DNA of 64,000 bases from Micromonospora lutea. GTDB lineage: Bacteria; Actinomycetota; Actinomycetes; Mycobacteriales; Micromonosporaceae. The DNA lies in contig NZ_BOPB01000011.1 of assembly GCF_016863535.1 (NCBI RefSeq), positions 1 to 64,000 on the forward strand. Direction: 5' to 3'. Both the position numbers and the translations under genes were made by a program. Shown here piece by piece: positions 6,934-14,811 of this stretch; within the stretch, counting starts at the first letter, position 1, and each line of letters starts with the position of its first letter. The notes under the pieces were generated by a model, which did not search any database, had not been told where the DNA came from, and saw nothing but the letters and a program-made list of their open reading frames with translations.

Positions 6934-7725
6934 TCACGCCTCCACGATGGGTTGGCCGAGCGAGCGGCGGGCCAGCAGGGCGGCGCCGGCCACCGCCGCC
7001 GGCATCAGCAGGACGGCACCGAGGGGGATCAGGAAGCAGACGAACACGGCCACGCCGAAGCCGAGCGCGGTGGGACGGTCCGCCTTCAACACGGCCCGAC
7101 GGTCCCGCAGCCCTCTGCCTCGGCGGTAGAAGGGTGCGCCCACCAGTTCCACGGCGAGCAGCCATCCGCCCACCGCCGCACCGATCACCGGTACGACGGT
7201 CTGACCGAGCAGCGGGATGAAACCGGCGGCGAACAGGGGGATGCCCACCAGGACGGCCAGGGCCACCAGGCGGATCGAGTCGGCGGCGCTGCGCCGCAGT
7301 GACGCCCAGAAGGGCACCTCCACGGCGTCGGGGGTGCCGCCGTAGCGCTGCTCCACCCGCTCGGAGATCTTCTCGTAGAACGGGTCGCCGATGACCAGCG
7401 TGACCGCCGTGAAGGTGAGCACCGTGAGCAGGCCGCCCAGGCCGAGGATCGCCAGGCCGGCGACCGCCCGAACCGCGTTGCGCCCGGTCGTCGTCCAGTC
7501 GTCGGCGAACGGGGTCACCAGCCGGGCCAGGTCTCCGACGAAGTACACCAGGATGACGTACGCGGTGAGGAAGATCGCCCCGGAGATCAGTGCGGGCACG
7601 ATGCCGAGCAGCATCAGGCCAGGGCTGCGGACGTACAGGGCGATGCCGCGCAGCAGCAGCGCGGCGCCGCCGACGAACCGGCGACCGCTGCCGACCGCGG
7701 CACCGGGGATCGCGGATGCGTTCAC
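6934..7725 (-). CDS. EI24 domain-containing membrane protein (CysZ-like)
   Basis: A 263-residue inner-membrane protein of the EI24/CysZ family with about five or six hydrophobic segments, including one near residues 25-55 and a glycine-rich pair near residues 75-115. CysZ in enteric bacteria is a sulfate transporter, but actinobacterial EI24 proteins are not assigned that role with confidence. The start is GTG 7725, 7 bases after a TAGGCT box (7733-7738 read on the minus strand), which suggests a leaderless message. It precedes the macrodomain gene by 2 bases. Confidence 0.85.
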   Translation of the reverse strand: MNASAIPGAAVGSGRRFVGGAALLLRGIALYVRSPGLMLLGIVPALISGAIFLTAYVILVYFVGDLARLVTPFADDWTTTGRNAVRAVAGLAILGLGGLLTVLTFTAVTLVIGDPFYEKISERVEQRYGGTPDAVEVPFWASLRRSAADSIRLVALAVLVGIPLFAAGFIPLLGQTVVPVIGAAVGGWLLAVELVGAPFYRRGRGLRDRRAVLKADRPTALGFGVAVFVCFLIPLGAVLLMPAAVAGAALLARRSLGQPIVEA

Positions 7726-7738
7726 ATCGCAGAGCCTA

Positions 7739-7800
7739 GTGCGGTGTCCAGGGCCGCCTGGACCTCGCCGCGACACCGGCGGCGTTCCTGGACACCGCAC
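7739..7800. repeat. 14-bp inverted repeat in a divergent intergenic region
   Basis: The arms gtgcggtgtccagg (7739-7752) and cctggacaccgcac (7787-7800) are perfect complements separated by 34 bases. They lie between the divergent EI24 and ABC ATPase genes, one base upstream of the EI24 -10 box. They could be an operator pair or another intergenic hairpin. Confidence 0.6.
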
Positions 7801-7945
7801 CGGTCACCGCCGCCGCATCAACCAGTTGACGGATCCCCGAGATCAACCGGGGCCGACCACGAGCGTCTCCCGTTGGTCGATTCGCCGCCGGCCCGTCGAC
7901 GCGACGCTGGGCAGGTACGGGAAAGCAGCGGCGAGAGGCGGGGCG

Positions 7946-8854
7946 ATGTCGGTCATCGAGGTGACCAATCTGCACAAGCGGTACGGCGGGACGGTGGCGG
8001 TGTCGGACGTGTCCTTCACCGTGGCGGCCGGGGAGATCTTCGGCGTACTCGGCCCGAACGGCGCTGGTAAGACCACCACTGTGGAGTGCCTCGCCGGGCT
8101 GCGCGTCCCTGACGGGGGCGAGGTGTCGGTCCTCGGGCTCGACCCTCGCCGGGACGTCACCCGGCTGCGTCAGCAGGTCGGGGTGCAGCTCCAGGAGAGC
8201 CAACTGCCGGACCGGTTGCGGGTCACGGAGGCACTGGAACTGTATGCGTCGTTCTACCGCGAACCGGACGACCCGGCCCGGTTGATCGAGGAACTGGGTC
8301 TGGGCGAGAAGCGGAAGACCCCGTACGCGAAGCTCTCCGGCGGGCAGAAGCAGCGGTTGTCGATCGCGCTGGCGCTGGTCGGCAACCCGAAGATCGCCAT
8401 TCTGGACGAGCTGACCACCGGGCTGGACCCGCAGGCCCGACGGGACACGTGGGGCCTGATCGAACGGGTACGGGACCGCGGCGTGACGGTCGTGCTGGTC
8501 ACCCACTTCATGGAGGAGGCCGAGCGGCTCTGCGACCGGATCGCCGTCATCGACAGGGGACGGGTGGCGGCGCTGGGCAGCCCGGCCGCGCTGGTCGCGG
8601 CGGTCGCCCCGGAGCAGCGGATCCGGTTCCGGCCGTCCGTACCGCTCGACGACCAGCTTCTCGCCGACCTGCCGCAGGTGACCGCGGTGACCCGCAGTGG
8701 CAGCCAGGTGGTGGTGACCGGCACCGGTGACGTGCTGCACGCGGTCACGTCGGTCCTCGCCCGCAACCAGATCATCGCCGCCGACCTGAGGCTGGAACAG
8801 GCCACGCTGGACGACGCCTTCGTCGAGCTGACCGGCCACCGGCTCACCGACTGA
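7946..8854 (+). CDS. ABC transporter ATP-binding protein (ABC-2 exporter type)
   Basis: The 302-residue ATPase of an exporter. It has Walker A Gly-Pro-Asn-Gly-Ala-Gly-Lys-Thr-Thr, the signature Leu-Ser-Gly-Gly-Gln-Lys-Gln-Arg, and Walker B Ile-Ala-Ile-Leu-Asp-Glu, followed by the CcmA/DrrA-type C-terminal region. The ATG at 7946 follows a purine-rich gagaggcgggg ribosome-binding region; the frame is open further upstream but only through non-coding sequence. The permease starts 9 bases after its stop. The two-component system immediately downstream suggests stress-, antibiotic- or peptide-related efflux, as in many actinobacterial ABC-2/LiaSR-like loci. The substrate is unknown. Confidence 0.95.
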   Translation: MSVIEVTNLHKRYGGTVAVSDVSFTVAAGEIFGVLGPNGAGKTTTVECLAGLRVPDGGEVSVLGLDPRRDVTRLRQQVGVQLQESQLPDRLRVTEALELYASFYREPDDPARLIEELGLGEKRKTPYAKLSGGQKQRLSIALALVGNPKIAILDELTTGLDPQARRDTWGLIERVRDRGVTVVLVTHFMEEAERLCDRIAVIDRGRVAALGSPAALVAAVAPEQRIRFRPSVPLDDQLLADLPQVTAVTRSGSQVVVTGTGDVLHAVTSVLARNQIIAADLRLEQATLDDAFVELTGHRLTD

Positions 8855-8863
8855 GGGGAACAG

Positions 8864-9598
8864 ATGCACGCCTTCGGCCAGATCCTCAAGACCGAGACCA
8901 AGCTCTACCTGCGGGACATCCCATCGTTACTGCTCATCCTTCTGCTGCCCACCGTCATCCTGGTGGTGCTCGGGCTGGTTCCGACACTGCGCGTACCCGA
9001 TCCGAAATTCGGCGGGGTGTCCTTCATCACGTACTTCACTCCCTCGCTGCTGGTGGCGTCGCTGGCGATGGTCGCGGTGAACATCCTGCCGTCGGTACTG
9101 GCCACCTACCGGGAGCGCGGCATCCTGCGGCGACTGGCCACCACTCCGATCAACCCGGCGGCCCTGCTGCTCGCCCAGCTCCTCCTCGCCCTCGCCGGGA
9201 TCGTGGCCAGCGCGGTGCTGCTCGCCCTGGTCGCCCGGCTCGCGTTCGGCTCGCCGCTGCCGCAGCACCCGCTCGGCTTCGCCGCCGCGCTCCTGCTGGG
9301 CACCGCGGCCCTGCTCGCGCTGGGACTGCTGGTCGCGGCGGTGGCCCGCACCAACAGGTCGGCCCAGGCCCTGACCGTACCGCTGTTCATGCTGGTCATG
9401 TTCTTCGGCGGGGTCTACCTGCCACGGTTCATGTTGCCCGACCTCGTGGCCGACCTCGGCGCCTACACCCCACCCGGTGTGCAGGCACTGCTCGACGCCT
9501 GGACCGGCACCGCCCCGCACCCGCTGCACCTGGGGATAATGGCGACGATCGCCCTGGCGGCCGGCGCCGGCGCGGCGAAACTGTTCCGCTGGGAGTGA
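8864..9598 (+). CDS. ABC-2 type transporter permease
   Basis: A 244-residue membrane subunit with about six helices (starting near residues 20, 55, 95, 135, 165 and 220), the classic ABC-2 layout of DrrB-like exporters. The ATG follows a gggga Shine-Dalgarno and lies 9 bases after the ATPase gene, making a half-transporter pair. The histidine kinase gene starts 9 bases after its stop, so transporter and sensor are probably one operon. Confidence 0.94.
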   Translation: MHAFGQILKTETKLYLRDIPSLLLILLLPTVILVVLGLVPTLRVPDPKFGGVSFITYFTPSLLVASLAMVAVNILPSVLATYRERGILRRLATTPINPAALLLAQLLLALAGIVASAVLLALVARLAFGSPLPQHPLGFAAALLLGTAALLALGLLVAAVARTNRSAQALTVPLFMLVMFFGGVYLPRFMLPDLVADLGAYTPPGVQALLDAWTGTAPHPLHLGIMATIALAAGAGAAKLFRWE

Positions 9599-9607
9599 GC
9601 AGGGTCG

Positions 9608-10876
9608 ATGGTCTGCCACCGCGAGCCCGACGATCAGACGGCCACCTGGAGGGTGCAGGAGGCGAAGCTCCACCGCGTGCTGCCCTACATGGGGATGTTC
9701 GTCGGGACGCTGCTGGCCGTCACCGTGCCGACACCCCACGACTTTCCCTTGCGGGTCACGCTGGTCATCGCCGCGGCGGCCACCTGCTGGGTCGCCTGGT
9801 TCATCACCCTGCACCAGGACTGGCAGGGCCGGCGCACGCTGATGGCGTGCTACTACGTCGGGATGCTGGCGTTCGCCGCCGCGCTGGTGACGGCCAGCCC
9901 GTGGTACGGCTTCTTCGCCGGCATCGGCTACGTGCACGCCTTCTTCGCCCTGCAGGGCAGGTGGCGGATGGTGGGCGTGGCCGTCACCGGTGTGCTGGTC
10001 GCCACCTCGCAGAGCGGCGGCCTGCCGTTCGTGTCGTCGTCGTGGCCGCTCTGGCTGGTGATGGTGTTGTTCAACCTCGTGGTCGGCGGTGGCGTGACCT
10101 GGTTCAGTTCCGTCGCCGAGCGCGACGACGCAAATCGTAAGCGGTTGGTGGCGGAGCTGACCTCGGCCAACGAACGGCTCGCCGAGACCGTACGGGAGAA
10201 CGAGGGGCTGCACGCGCAGCTCATCACACAGGCCCGGGAGGCCGGTGTGCTGGACGAGCGCCAGCGGATGGCCCGGGAGATCCACGACACCCTGGCTCAG
10301 GGGCTGGCCGGCATCATCACCCAGTTGGAGGCGGCCGAGCAGTCCCGGGACCGTTCGGCCGACTGGCTCCGGCACGTGGACAACGCGCTGGACCTGGCTC
10401 GGGAAAGCCTCACCGAGGCACGCCGGTCGGTCCGGGCGGTACGTCCGGAGCCGCTGGAGACCGCCCGGCTGCCCGACGCGCTCGCCGAGCTGGGCGGGCG
10501 CTGGTCGACCCGGCACCAGGTGCCGGCGAGCGTCCACACCACCGGCACGCCCCGTCCGCTGCACCCGGAGATAGAGGTGACGCTGCTCCGGGCCGCCCAG
10601 GAGGCGTTGACCAACGTGGCCCGGCACGCCGACGCGTCGCGGGTCGGGCTCACCCTGTCGTACATGTCGGACGTGGTGACGCTGGACGTCCGCGACGACG
10701 GGTCGGGGTTCGACGTCGGCGGTGACGTCGAACCGGATCGGGACGGCGGCTACGGCCTCACCGCGATGCGGCAGCGGGTCACCCGGGTCGGCGGTCAGCT
10801 GGCCGTCGAGTCCGAACCGGGCGCCGGCACCGCCGTCTCCGCGTCCGTGCCGGCACTGCCCGGAGCCGCCGCATGA
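9608..10876 (+). CDS. NarL-family sensor histidine kinase
   Basis: A membrane sensor of 422 residues. About five hydrophobic segments fill residues 25-165, then a coiled linker leads to a HisKA_3 domain with Glu-Ile-His-Asp-Thr-Leu-Ala-Gln-Gly (phosphoacceptor His226). The C-terminal HATPase domain shows an N-box-like Ala-Gln-Glu-Ala-Leu-Thr-Asn-Val and G-box Asp-Asp-Gly-Ser-Gly-Phe plus Gly-Tyr-Gly-Leu. It has no large extracellular domain, typical of intramembrane-sensing kinases linked to ABC exporters. Its stop overlaps the response regulator start by 4 bases (ATGA), so they are a cognate pair. Confidence 0.94.
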   Translation: MVCHREPDDQTATWRVQEAKLHRVLPYMGMFVGTLLAVTVPTPHDFPLRVTLVIAAAATCWVAWFITLHQDWQGRRTLMACYYVGMLAFAAALVTASPWYGFFAGIGYVHAFFALQGRWRMVGVAVTGVLVATSQSGGLPFVSSSWPLWLVMVLFNLVVGGGVTWFSSVAERDDANRKRLVAELTSANERLAETVRENEGLHAQLITQAREAGVLDERQRMAREIHDTLAQGLAGIITQLEAAEQSRDRSADWLRHVDNALDLARESLTEARRSVRAVRPEPLETARLPDALAELGGRWSTRHQVPASVHTTGTPRPLHPEIEVTLLRAAQEALTNVARHADASRVGLTLSYMSDVVTLDVRDDGSGFDVGGDVEPDRDGGYGLTAMRQRVTRVGGQLAVESEPGAGTAVSASVPALPGAAA

Positions 10877-11523
10877 CCGACCTGGTACGCCTCCTTATCG
10901 TCGACGACCATCCGGTGGTCCGGGACGGGCTGCGGGGCATGTTCACCGGCGACCCCGGGTTCGAGGTGCTCGGCGAGGCGGCCGACGGTGCCGAGGCGCT
11001 GGCCCTGGCCGAGGCGCTGCGGCCGGACGTGGTGCTGATGGACCTGCGGATGCCCGGCATGGACGGGGTGACCGCGATCGGGCGGCTGGCGGCCTCCGGC
11101 AGCCCGGTGAAGGTACTGGTGCTGACCACCTACGACACGGACGCCGACGTGTTGCCGGCGATCGAGGCGGGCGCCACCGGCTACCTGCTCAAGGACGCGC
11201 CCCGCGAGGAGCTGATCCGGGCGGTACGCGCCGCCGCCCGGGGTGAGTCGGTGCTCTCCCCCAGCGTCGCCGGGCGACTGATGGGGCGGCTGCGGACCCC
11301 GCGTACGCCGGCCGAGGAGCCGCTGAGCCAACGTGAACTCGAAGTGCTCACCCTGGTGGCCCGAGGATCGTCCAACCGCGAAGCCGCCGCCCGGCTGTTC
11401 ATCAGCGAGGCCACCGTCAAGACCCATCTGCTGCACGTCTACGCCAAGCTCGGGGTCAACGACCGGGCGGCAGCGGTGGCCGCCGCGTACGACCGGGGAC
11501 TGCTCACCCCCGGCGGGCGGTGA
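10873..11523 (+). CDS. NarL/LuxR-type response regulator
   Basis: A 216-residue regulator. The receiver domain has the acidic pair near residues 12-13, phosphoacceptor Asp57 in Val-Leu-Met-Asp-Leu-Arg-Met-Pro-Gly, and Lys in the Leu-Leu-Lys-Asp segment. The C-terminal LuxR helix-turn-helix reads Leu-Ser-Gln-Arg-Glu-Leu-Glu-Val-Leu and Ser-Glu-Ala-Thr-Val-Lys-Thr-His. It is translationally coupled to the kinase and probably controls the preceding exporter genes. Confidence 0.95.
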   Translation: MTDLVRLLIVDDHPVVRDGLRGMFTGDPGFEVLGEAADGAEALALAEALRPDVVLMDLRMPGMDGVTAIGRLAASGSPVKVLVLTTYDTDADVLPAIEAGATGYLLKDAPREELIRAVRAAARGESVLSPSVAGRLMGRLRTPRTPAEEPLSQRELEVLTLVARGSSNREAAARLFISEATVKTHLLHVYAKLGVNDRAAAVAAAYDRGLLTPGGR

Positions 11524-11526
11524 CCG

Positions 11527-12555
11527 GTGCGCGCCGCACGGCTGCTCTCGTTGCTGCTGTTGTTGCAGGCCAGGGAGGTGATGACGGCGGCGGAACTGGC
11601 CCGGGAACTGGAGGTCTCGGAGCGGACGGTCTACCGGGACGTGCTGGCGCTCTCCGCCGCAGGGGTGCCGGTCTACGCCGACCGGGGGCGGGCGGGTGGT
11701 TACCGGCTGCTCGGCGGCTACCGGACCCGGCTGACCGGGATGACCCGCGACGAGGCGGAGGCGTTGTTCCTCGCCGGGCTGCCCGGACCGGCTGGTGACA
11801 TGGGGTTGACCGACGCGGTGGCGGCGGCGCAGCTCAAGGTGCTCGCCGCGCTGCCGCCGAGCCTGCGCGACGCCCCGGTACGCACCGGCCAGCGGTTTCA
11901 CCTGGACGTGCCGGGCTGGTACCACCACCAGAACGCCCCGCCGCCGTGGCTGACCGAGTTGGCCGGTGCGGTCTGGCGGGACCGGGTCGTGACGCTCCGC
12001 TACCGGCGCGGGGAACACGAGGTGACCCGCCGGGTCCACCCGTACGGTCTGGTCCTCAAGAGCGGGACCTGGTACCTCGTCGGTCGGGTCGGCGAGGATG
12101 TCCGCACCTACCGGGTGGACCGGGTGATCGCCGTCGAGCAGCACGAGGAGGGTTTCGACCGGGAGCCGGATTTCGACCTGGCCGCCCACTGGCAGCGCCA
12201 GGCCGCGTCGTTCCTGCGGAGCATGCTGCGGGCCGAGGCGACGCTCCGGCTGAGCCCCGTCGGCCTGCGCAGGCTCCGACACCTGGTCGACGCACCTTTC
12301 GGGTACGACGAGGCGGTCGCCGCCGCGACCGGACCCGACGCGCAGGGCTGGCTGACGATCCGGCTGCCCGTCGAGTCCGTCGAGGTGGCGTACACCCAGT
12401 TGCTCGGGCTCGGCCCGGAGGTCGAGGTGCTCGACCCGCCCGAACTGCGGGCGTTGCTGGCCGAGGCGGCCACCCGGGCCGTGGCTCTCTACTCCACCGA
12501 CCGGAGACCGCCGACCGACGAGGACAGCCGGCCGGCGATCAGCGGTAACCGGTGA
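11527..12555 (+). CDS. WYL-domain helix-turn-helix regulator (YafY type)
   Basis: A 342-residue transcription factor. The N-terminal winged helix (residues 1-60) contains Met-Thr-Ala-Ala-Glu-Leu-Ala-Arg-Glu and Ser-Glu-Arg-Thr-Val-Tyr-Arg-Asp. The WYL domain follows, with the segment Gly-Thr-Trp-Tyr-Leu-Val-Gly-Arg near residue 180, and a WCX-like C-terminal domain. WYL domains are thought to sense ligands such as nucleic acids or metabolites. The GTG start is 3 bases after the response regulator stop. Its last 17 bases overlap the end of the convergent SDR gene. It may regulate that gene, whose promoter has a strong inverted repeat, but this is only a guess from proximity. Confidence 0.9.
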   Translation: MRAARLLSLLLLLQAREVMTAAELARELEVSERTVYRDVLALSAAGVPVYADRGRAGGYRLLGGYRTRLTGMTRDEAEALFLAGLPGPAGDMGLTDAVAAAQLKVLAALPPSLRDAPVRTGQRFHLDVPGWYHHQNAPPPWLTELAGAVWRDRVVTLRYRRGEHEVTRRVHPYGLVLKSGTWYLVGRVGEDVRTYRVDRVIAVEQHEEGFDREPDFDLAAHWQRQAASFLRSMLRAEATLRLSPVGLRRLRHLVDAPFGYDEAVAAATGPDAQGWLTIRLPVESVEVAYTQLLGLGPEVEVLDPPELRALLAEAATRAVALYSTDRRPPTDEDSRPAISGNR

Positions 12556-13453
12556 CGTCGGCGGGACGACCGGCGTCGACCACCTCGCTGATGTAGCGGA
12601 AGGCGTCCGGCTGGCTGCCGTCGACATCGGTGAAGCCGTACACCTTGGCCAGTTCTCCGGCGGAGACGGACTGGCCGCTCCAGCGCGCCCGGTCCGGGTC
12701 GGCGGCGAGCGCGGCGACGGCCCGCCCGACGAACGCCGGTGTTTCCGAGATCAGGAAGTGCGGGTCCTTGGCCGCGCCGTCGCGCCAGTTGGCCTCGGTG
12801 ACGCCGAAGTGCTCCAGCATCGCCTCCGACCGCAGCCAGCCCGGGCTGAGCGCCACCGCCGTTCCGCCGTACGGCTTGAGTTCATGCGCCCAGCTGAAGG
12901 CGAGCCGGTTGACCGAGGTCTTGGCCAGGTCGTAGAAGACCGAGAGCCGGTAGTTGTCGTCGTTGTACGCCTTCGTGCCGTCCCCGATCTCCACCACCAG
13001 CCCTCCGGGCCGGCGGATCAGCAGCGGTAGTGCGAAGTGACTGGTGATCACGTGCGTGTCGACCGCCAGCCGCAGCGTACGGAAACCGGCGTCGAGGGGC
13101 TGTTCCCAGACCGGCTTCTCCCAGGTGATCAGCGGATCGGCGCCCCACACGTCGTTGACCAGCACGTCGAGCCGGCCATGCTCGGCGTCGATCCGCTCGA
13201 CGAGGGCCCGCACCTCGTCGGGCACCAGATGATCGGTGCGGACCGCGATGCCGATGCCGCCGGCTGCGGTGACCAGTTCGGCGGTCTCCTCGATGGTTTC
13301 CGGGCGGTCCAGTTCGGAACGGCCGGCGCGGCTGCTGCGGCCGGTCGCGTACACGGTGGCGCCCGCCGCGCCGAGTTGCACGGCGAGCTGCCGGCCAGCG
13401 CCCCGGGTCGCCCCGGCGACCAGCGCCACCCGCCCTGTCAGCGATGTCGTCAT
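12539..13453 (-). CDS. SDR family oxidoreductase
   Basis: A 304-residue short-chain dehydrogenase/reductase, related to DHRS1-type proteins by its long C-terminus. The cofactor loop is Gly-Ala-Thr-Arg-Gly-Ala-Gly near residue 15. The catalytic pair is in Tyr-Asp-Leu-Ala-Lys. The usual catalytic Ser strand reads Val-Glu-Ile-Gly-Asp-Gly-Thr here, so the Ser may be replaced. I start at ATG 13453; an in-frame ATG at 13483 lies inside a perfect operator-like inverted repeat (13472-13498) and is less likely. The 3' end overlaps the convergent WYL gene by 17 bases. Confidence 0.9.
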   Translation of the reverse strand: MTTSLTGRVALVAGATRGAGRQLAVQLGAAGATVYATGRSSRAGRSELDRPETIEETAELVTAAGGIGIAVRTDHLVPDEVRALVERIDAEHGRLDVLVNDVWGADPLITWEKPVWEQPLDAGFRTLRLAVDTHVITSHFALPLLIRRPGGLVVEIGDGTKAYNDDNYRLSVFYDLAKTSVNRLAFSWAHELKPYGGTAVALSPGWLRSEAMLEHFGVTEANWRDGAAKDPHFLISETPAFVGRAVAALAADPDRARWSGQSVSAGELAKVYGFTDVDGSQPDAFRYISEVVDAGRPADVTGYR

Positions 13454-13471
13454 GACCGCCACGTTGCCAGG

Positions 13472-13498
13472 AATACCTGACATCCGAGGTCAGGTATT
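13472..13498. promoter_or_regulatory. Operator-like inverted repeat upstream of the SDR gene
   Basis: A perfect 10-bp inverted repeat, aatacctgac / gtcaggtatt, around a 7-base spacer (13482-13488). It lies 18 bases upstream of the SDR ATG on the coding side and would cover the -35 to spacer region of a promoter whose weak -10 (CAACGT) is 7 bases before the ATG. Size and symmetry fit a TetR-, GntR- or MarR-type dimer. Confidence 0.75.
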
Positions 13499-13536
13499 GC
13501 GACTCACGTCAAATGGCATGGGCCACCTCTGCTTGC

Positions 13537-14430
13537 CTAATTGACGCCGTTGAGGAAGTCGGCGATTCGGCCACGCAGGTCGGCGCGATCCGTCCAGAGC
13601 ACACCGGGACGGTCGTACCGGTGCAGGGTGGCCCGGGGCAGCACGGCCGCGAGCTGCTCGGCCACCTCCACCGGGTGCAGGTCGTCGCCCTCGGCGGCGA
13701 TCACCAGCGCCGGCGCAGTCACCCGGGCCAGCACGCTGACGTCGGGCAGCGGAGCCTGCTCGGGCAGGTCGACCAGCCCGGCGGCGAGTCCGTCGCGCAG
13801 CAGGTGGTCCAGCCGTTGCCGTAGGTAGGCCCAGCCGGCCGGGGTGTTGCGTACGGCCGGCGGCAGTTCGGTGGAGACGACCTCCGCCGCCGCCGACGCG
13901 TCCCCACTCTCCACGGCCGACAACAGCTCGATCAGCCGCGCCCGGGCGACCGGTCCGCGCGGCCGGTCGAGCGCGGCGGGAAGGAAGAAGACGAGCCGCT
14001 CGAAGCGGTGCGGGCTCTCGGCGAGCAGGCGGCACAGCGCGCCGGCACCGAGGCTGGCCCCGAAGGCGCGGGTCGCGCCGCTGAGATCAGCGATCGCCCG
14101 CAGGTCACGGGCCAGGTCGAGGTAGCTCCACGGTCCGTCGGGCGCGTCGGATCGACCGTGGCCCCGGAACTGGAAGAAAACCCGGCGACCGGTGACGCCG
14201 CTGCCAAAGGGTCTGGTGGTGGCGATGCCGTTGGCCAGTCCGTGCGCGAAGACGGTGACCGGGTCACCGACGCCGGTCACCAGCCGTTCCAGCCGTACGC
14301 CGTGCGGGGTGGCGACCAGTTCGGTTTCCGGGTCGGGCAACGGCGGCCGGCCGGTACGCGGAGCACCCGGGCCGGGGCCCCAGGTGCGTGGCCCGCCGTC
14401 CGGTGGTGGTGGCCAGCGGAAGGCTCTCAC
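13537..14430 (-). CDS. Alpha/beta hydrolase
   Basis: A 297-residue alpha/beta-hydrolase-fold protein. The oxyanion-region motif is Val-Phe-Ala-His-Gly-Leu-Ala-Asn-Gly, and the nucleophile elbow is Phe-Gly-Ala-Ser-Leu-Gly-Ala-Gly. The first 30 residues are proline- and glycine-rich and probably disordered. Its GTG start overlaps the stop of the DUF2516 gene (GTGA), linking it to the HbhA cluster. The substrate cannot be assigned. Confidence 0.88.
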   Translation of the reverse strand: MRAFRWPPPPDGGPRTWGPGPGAPRTGRPPLPDPETELVATPHGVRLERLVTGVGDPVTVFAHGLANGIATTRPFGSGVTGRRVFFQFRGHGRSDAPDGPWSYLDLARDLRAIADLSGATRAFGASLGAGALCRLLAESPHRFERLVFFLPAALDRPRGPVARARLIELLSAVESGDASAAAEVVSTELPPAVRNTPAGWAYLRQRLDHLLRDGLAAGLVDLPEQAPLPDVSVLARVTAPALVIAAEGDDLHPVEVAEQLAAVLPRATLHRYDRPGVLWTDRADLRGRIADFLNGVN

Positions 14431-14741
14431 CAGGACCCTCTGTTGTCGCCCAGGTCGCGTAGCCCGACCCGGACGTCGAGCAGGTAGATCAGACCCGCCG
14501 CCACACCGATCAACCCGAAGATGCTGAGGGTGGAGCGGGTGAGCAGGGTCAGCAGGAGCGTGACCGCCAGGATCGCGATCCAGCCGCCCTTCGGCAGGGT
14601 ACCGATGGCAGGGAAGGCATCGGAGCGCTGCGTCACCGCGTGCACGAGAGCCACCCCCTGCACGATCAGCGCGAAGACGAACAAGATCAGTTCGATCACG
14701 AGACGGACGTCGAAGACGAAGATCGGCGCGGCGTTGGCCAT
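14427..14741 (-). CDS. DUF2516 family membrane protein
   Basis: A 104-residue protein with two or three hydrophobic helices (about residues 10-35, 52-70 and 72-88). It belongs to DUF2516, the family of mycobacterial Rv0476, and lies downstream of the HbhA-like gene as in mycobacteria. Function is not known. It overlaps the alpha/beta hydrolase start by 4 bases and is separated from the HbhA-like gene by a strong terminator-like hairpin (14756-14804). Confidence 0.88.
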   Translation of the reverse strand: MANAAPIFVFDVRLVIELILFVFALIVQGVALVHAVTQRSDAFPAIGTLPKGGWIAILAVTLLLTLLTRSTLSIFGLIGVAAGLIYLLDVRVGLRDLGDNRGSW

Positions 14742-14755
14742 GACGGCAAGCTTAT

Positions 14756-14804
14756 GCCGGCGATCCCGGGTCCGTGGCGACAGGACCGTCCCGGGATCGC
14801 CGGC
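14756..14804 (-). terminator. Hairpin between the HbhA-like and DUF2516 genes
   Basis: Perfect 15-bp arms, gccggcgatcccggg (14756-14770) and its complement (14790-14804), around a 19-base loop, right after the HbhA-like stop codon. There is no T-run, as is usual for actinobacterial hairpin terminators. It may terminate or attenuate transcription into the DUF2516 gene. Confidence 0.65.
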
Positions 14805-14811
14805 TGGTGAC

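Noticed and set aside
7946..12555. Antibiotic biosynthesis or resistance cluster around the ABC-2 exporter
   Set aside because: Only a transporter, a two-component system and a WYL regulator are present, with no biosynthetic enzymes.
10795..12627. A 610-residue minus-strand frame over the response regulator and WYL genes
   Set aside because: It is low-complexity Arg/Gly/His-rich and antisense to two genes with recognisable domains.
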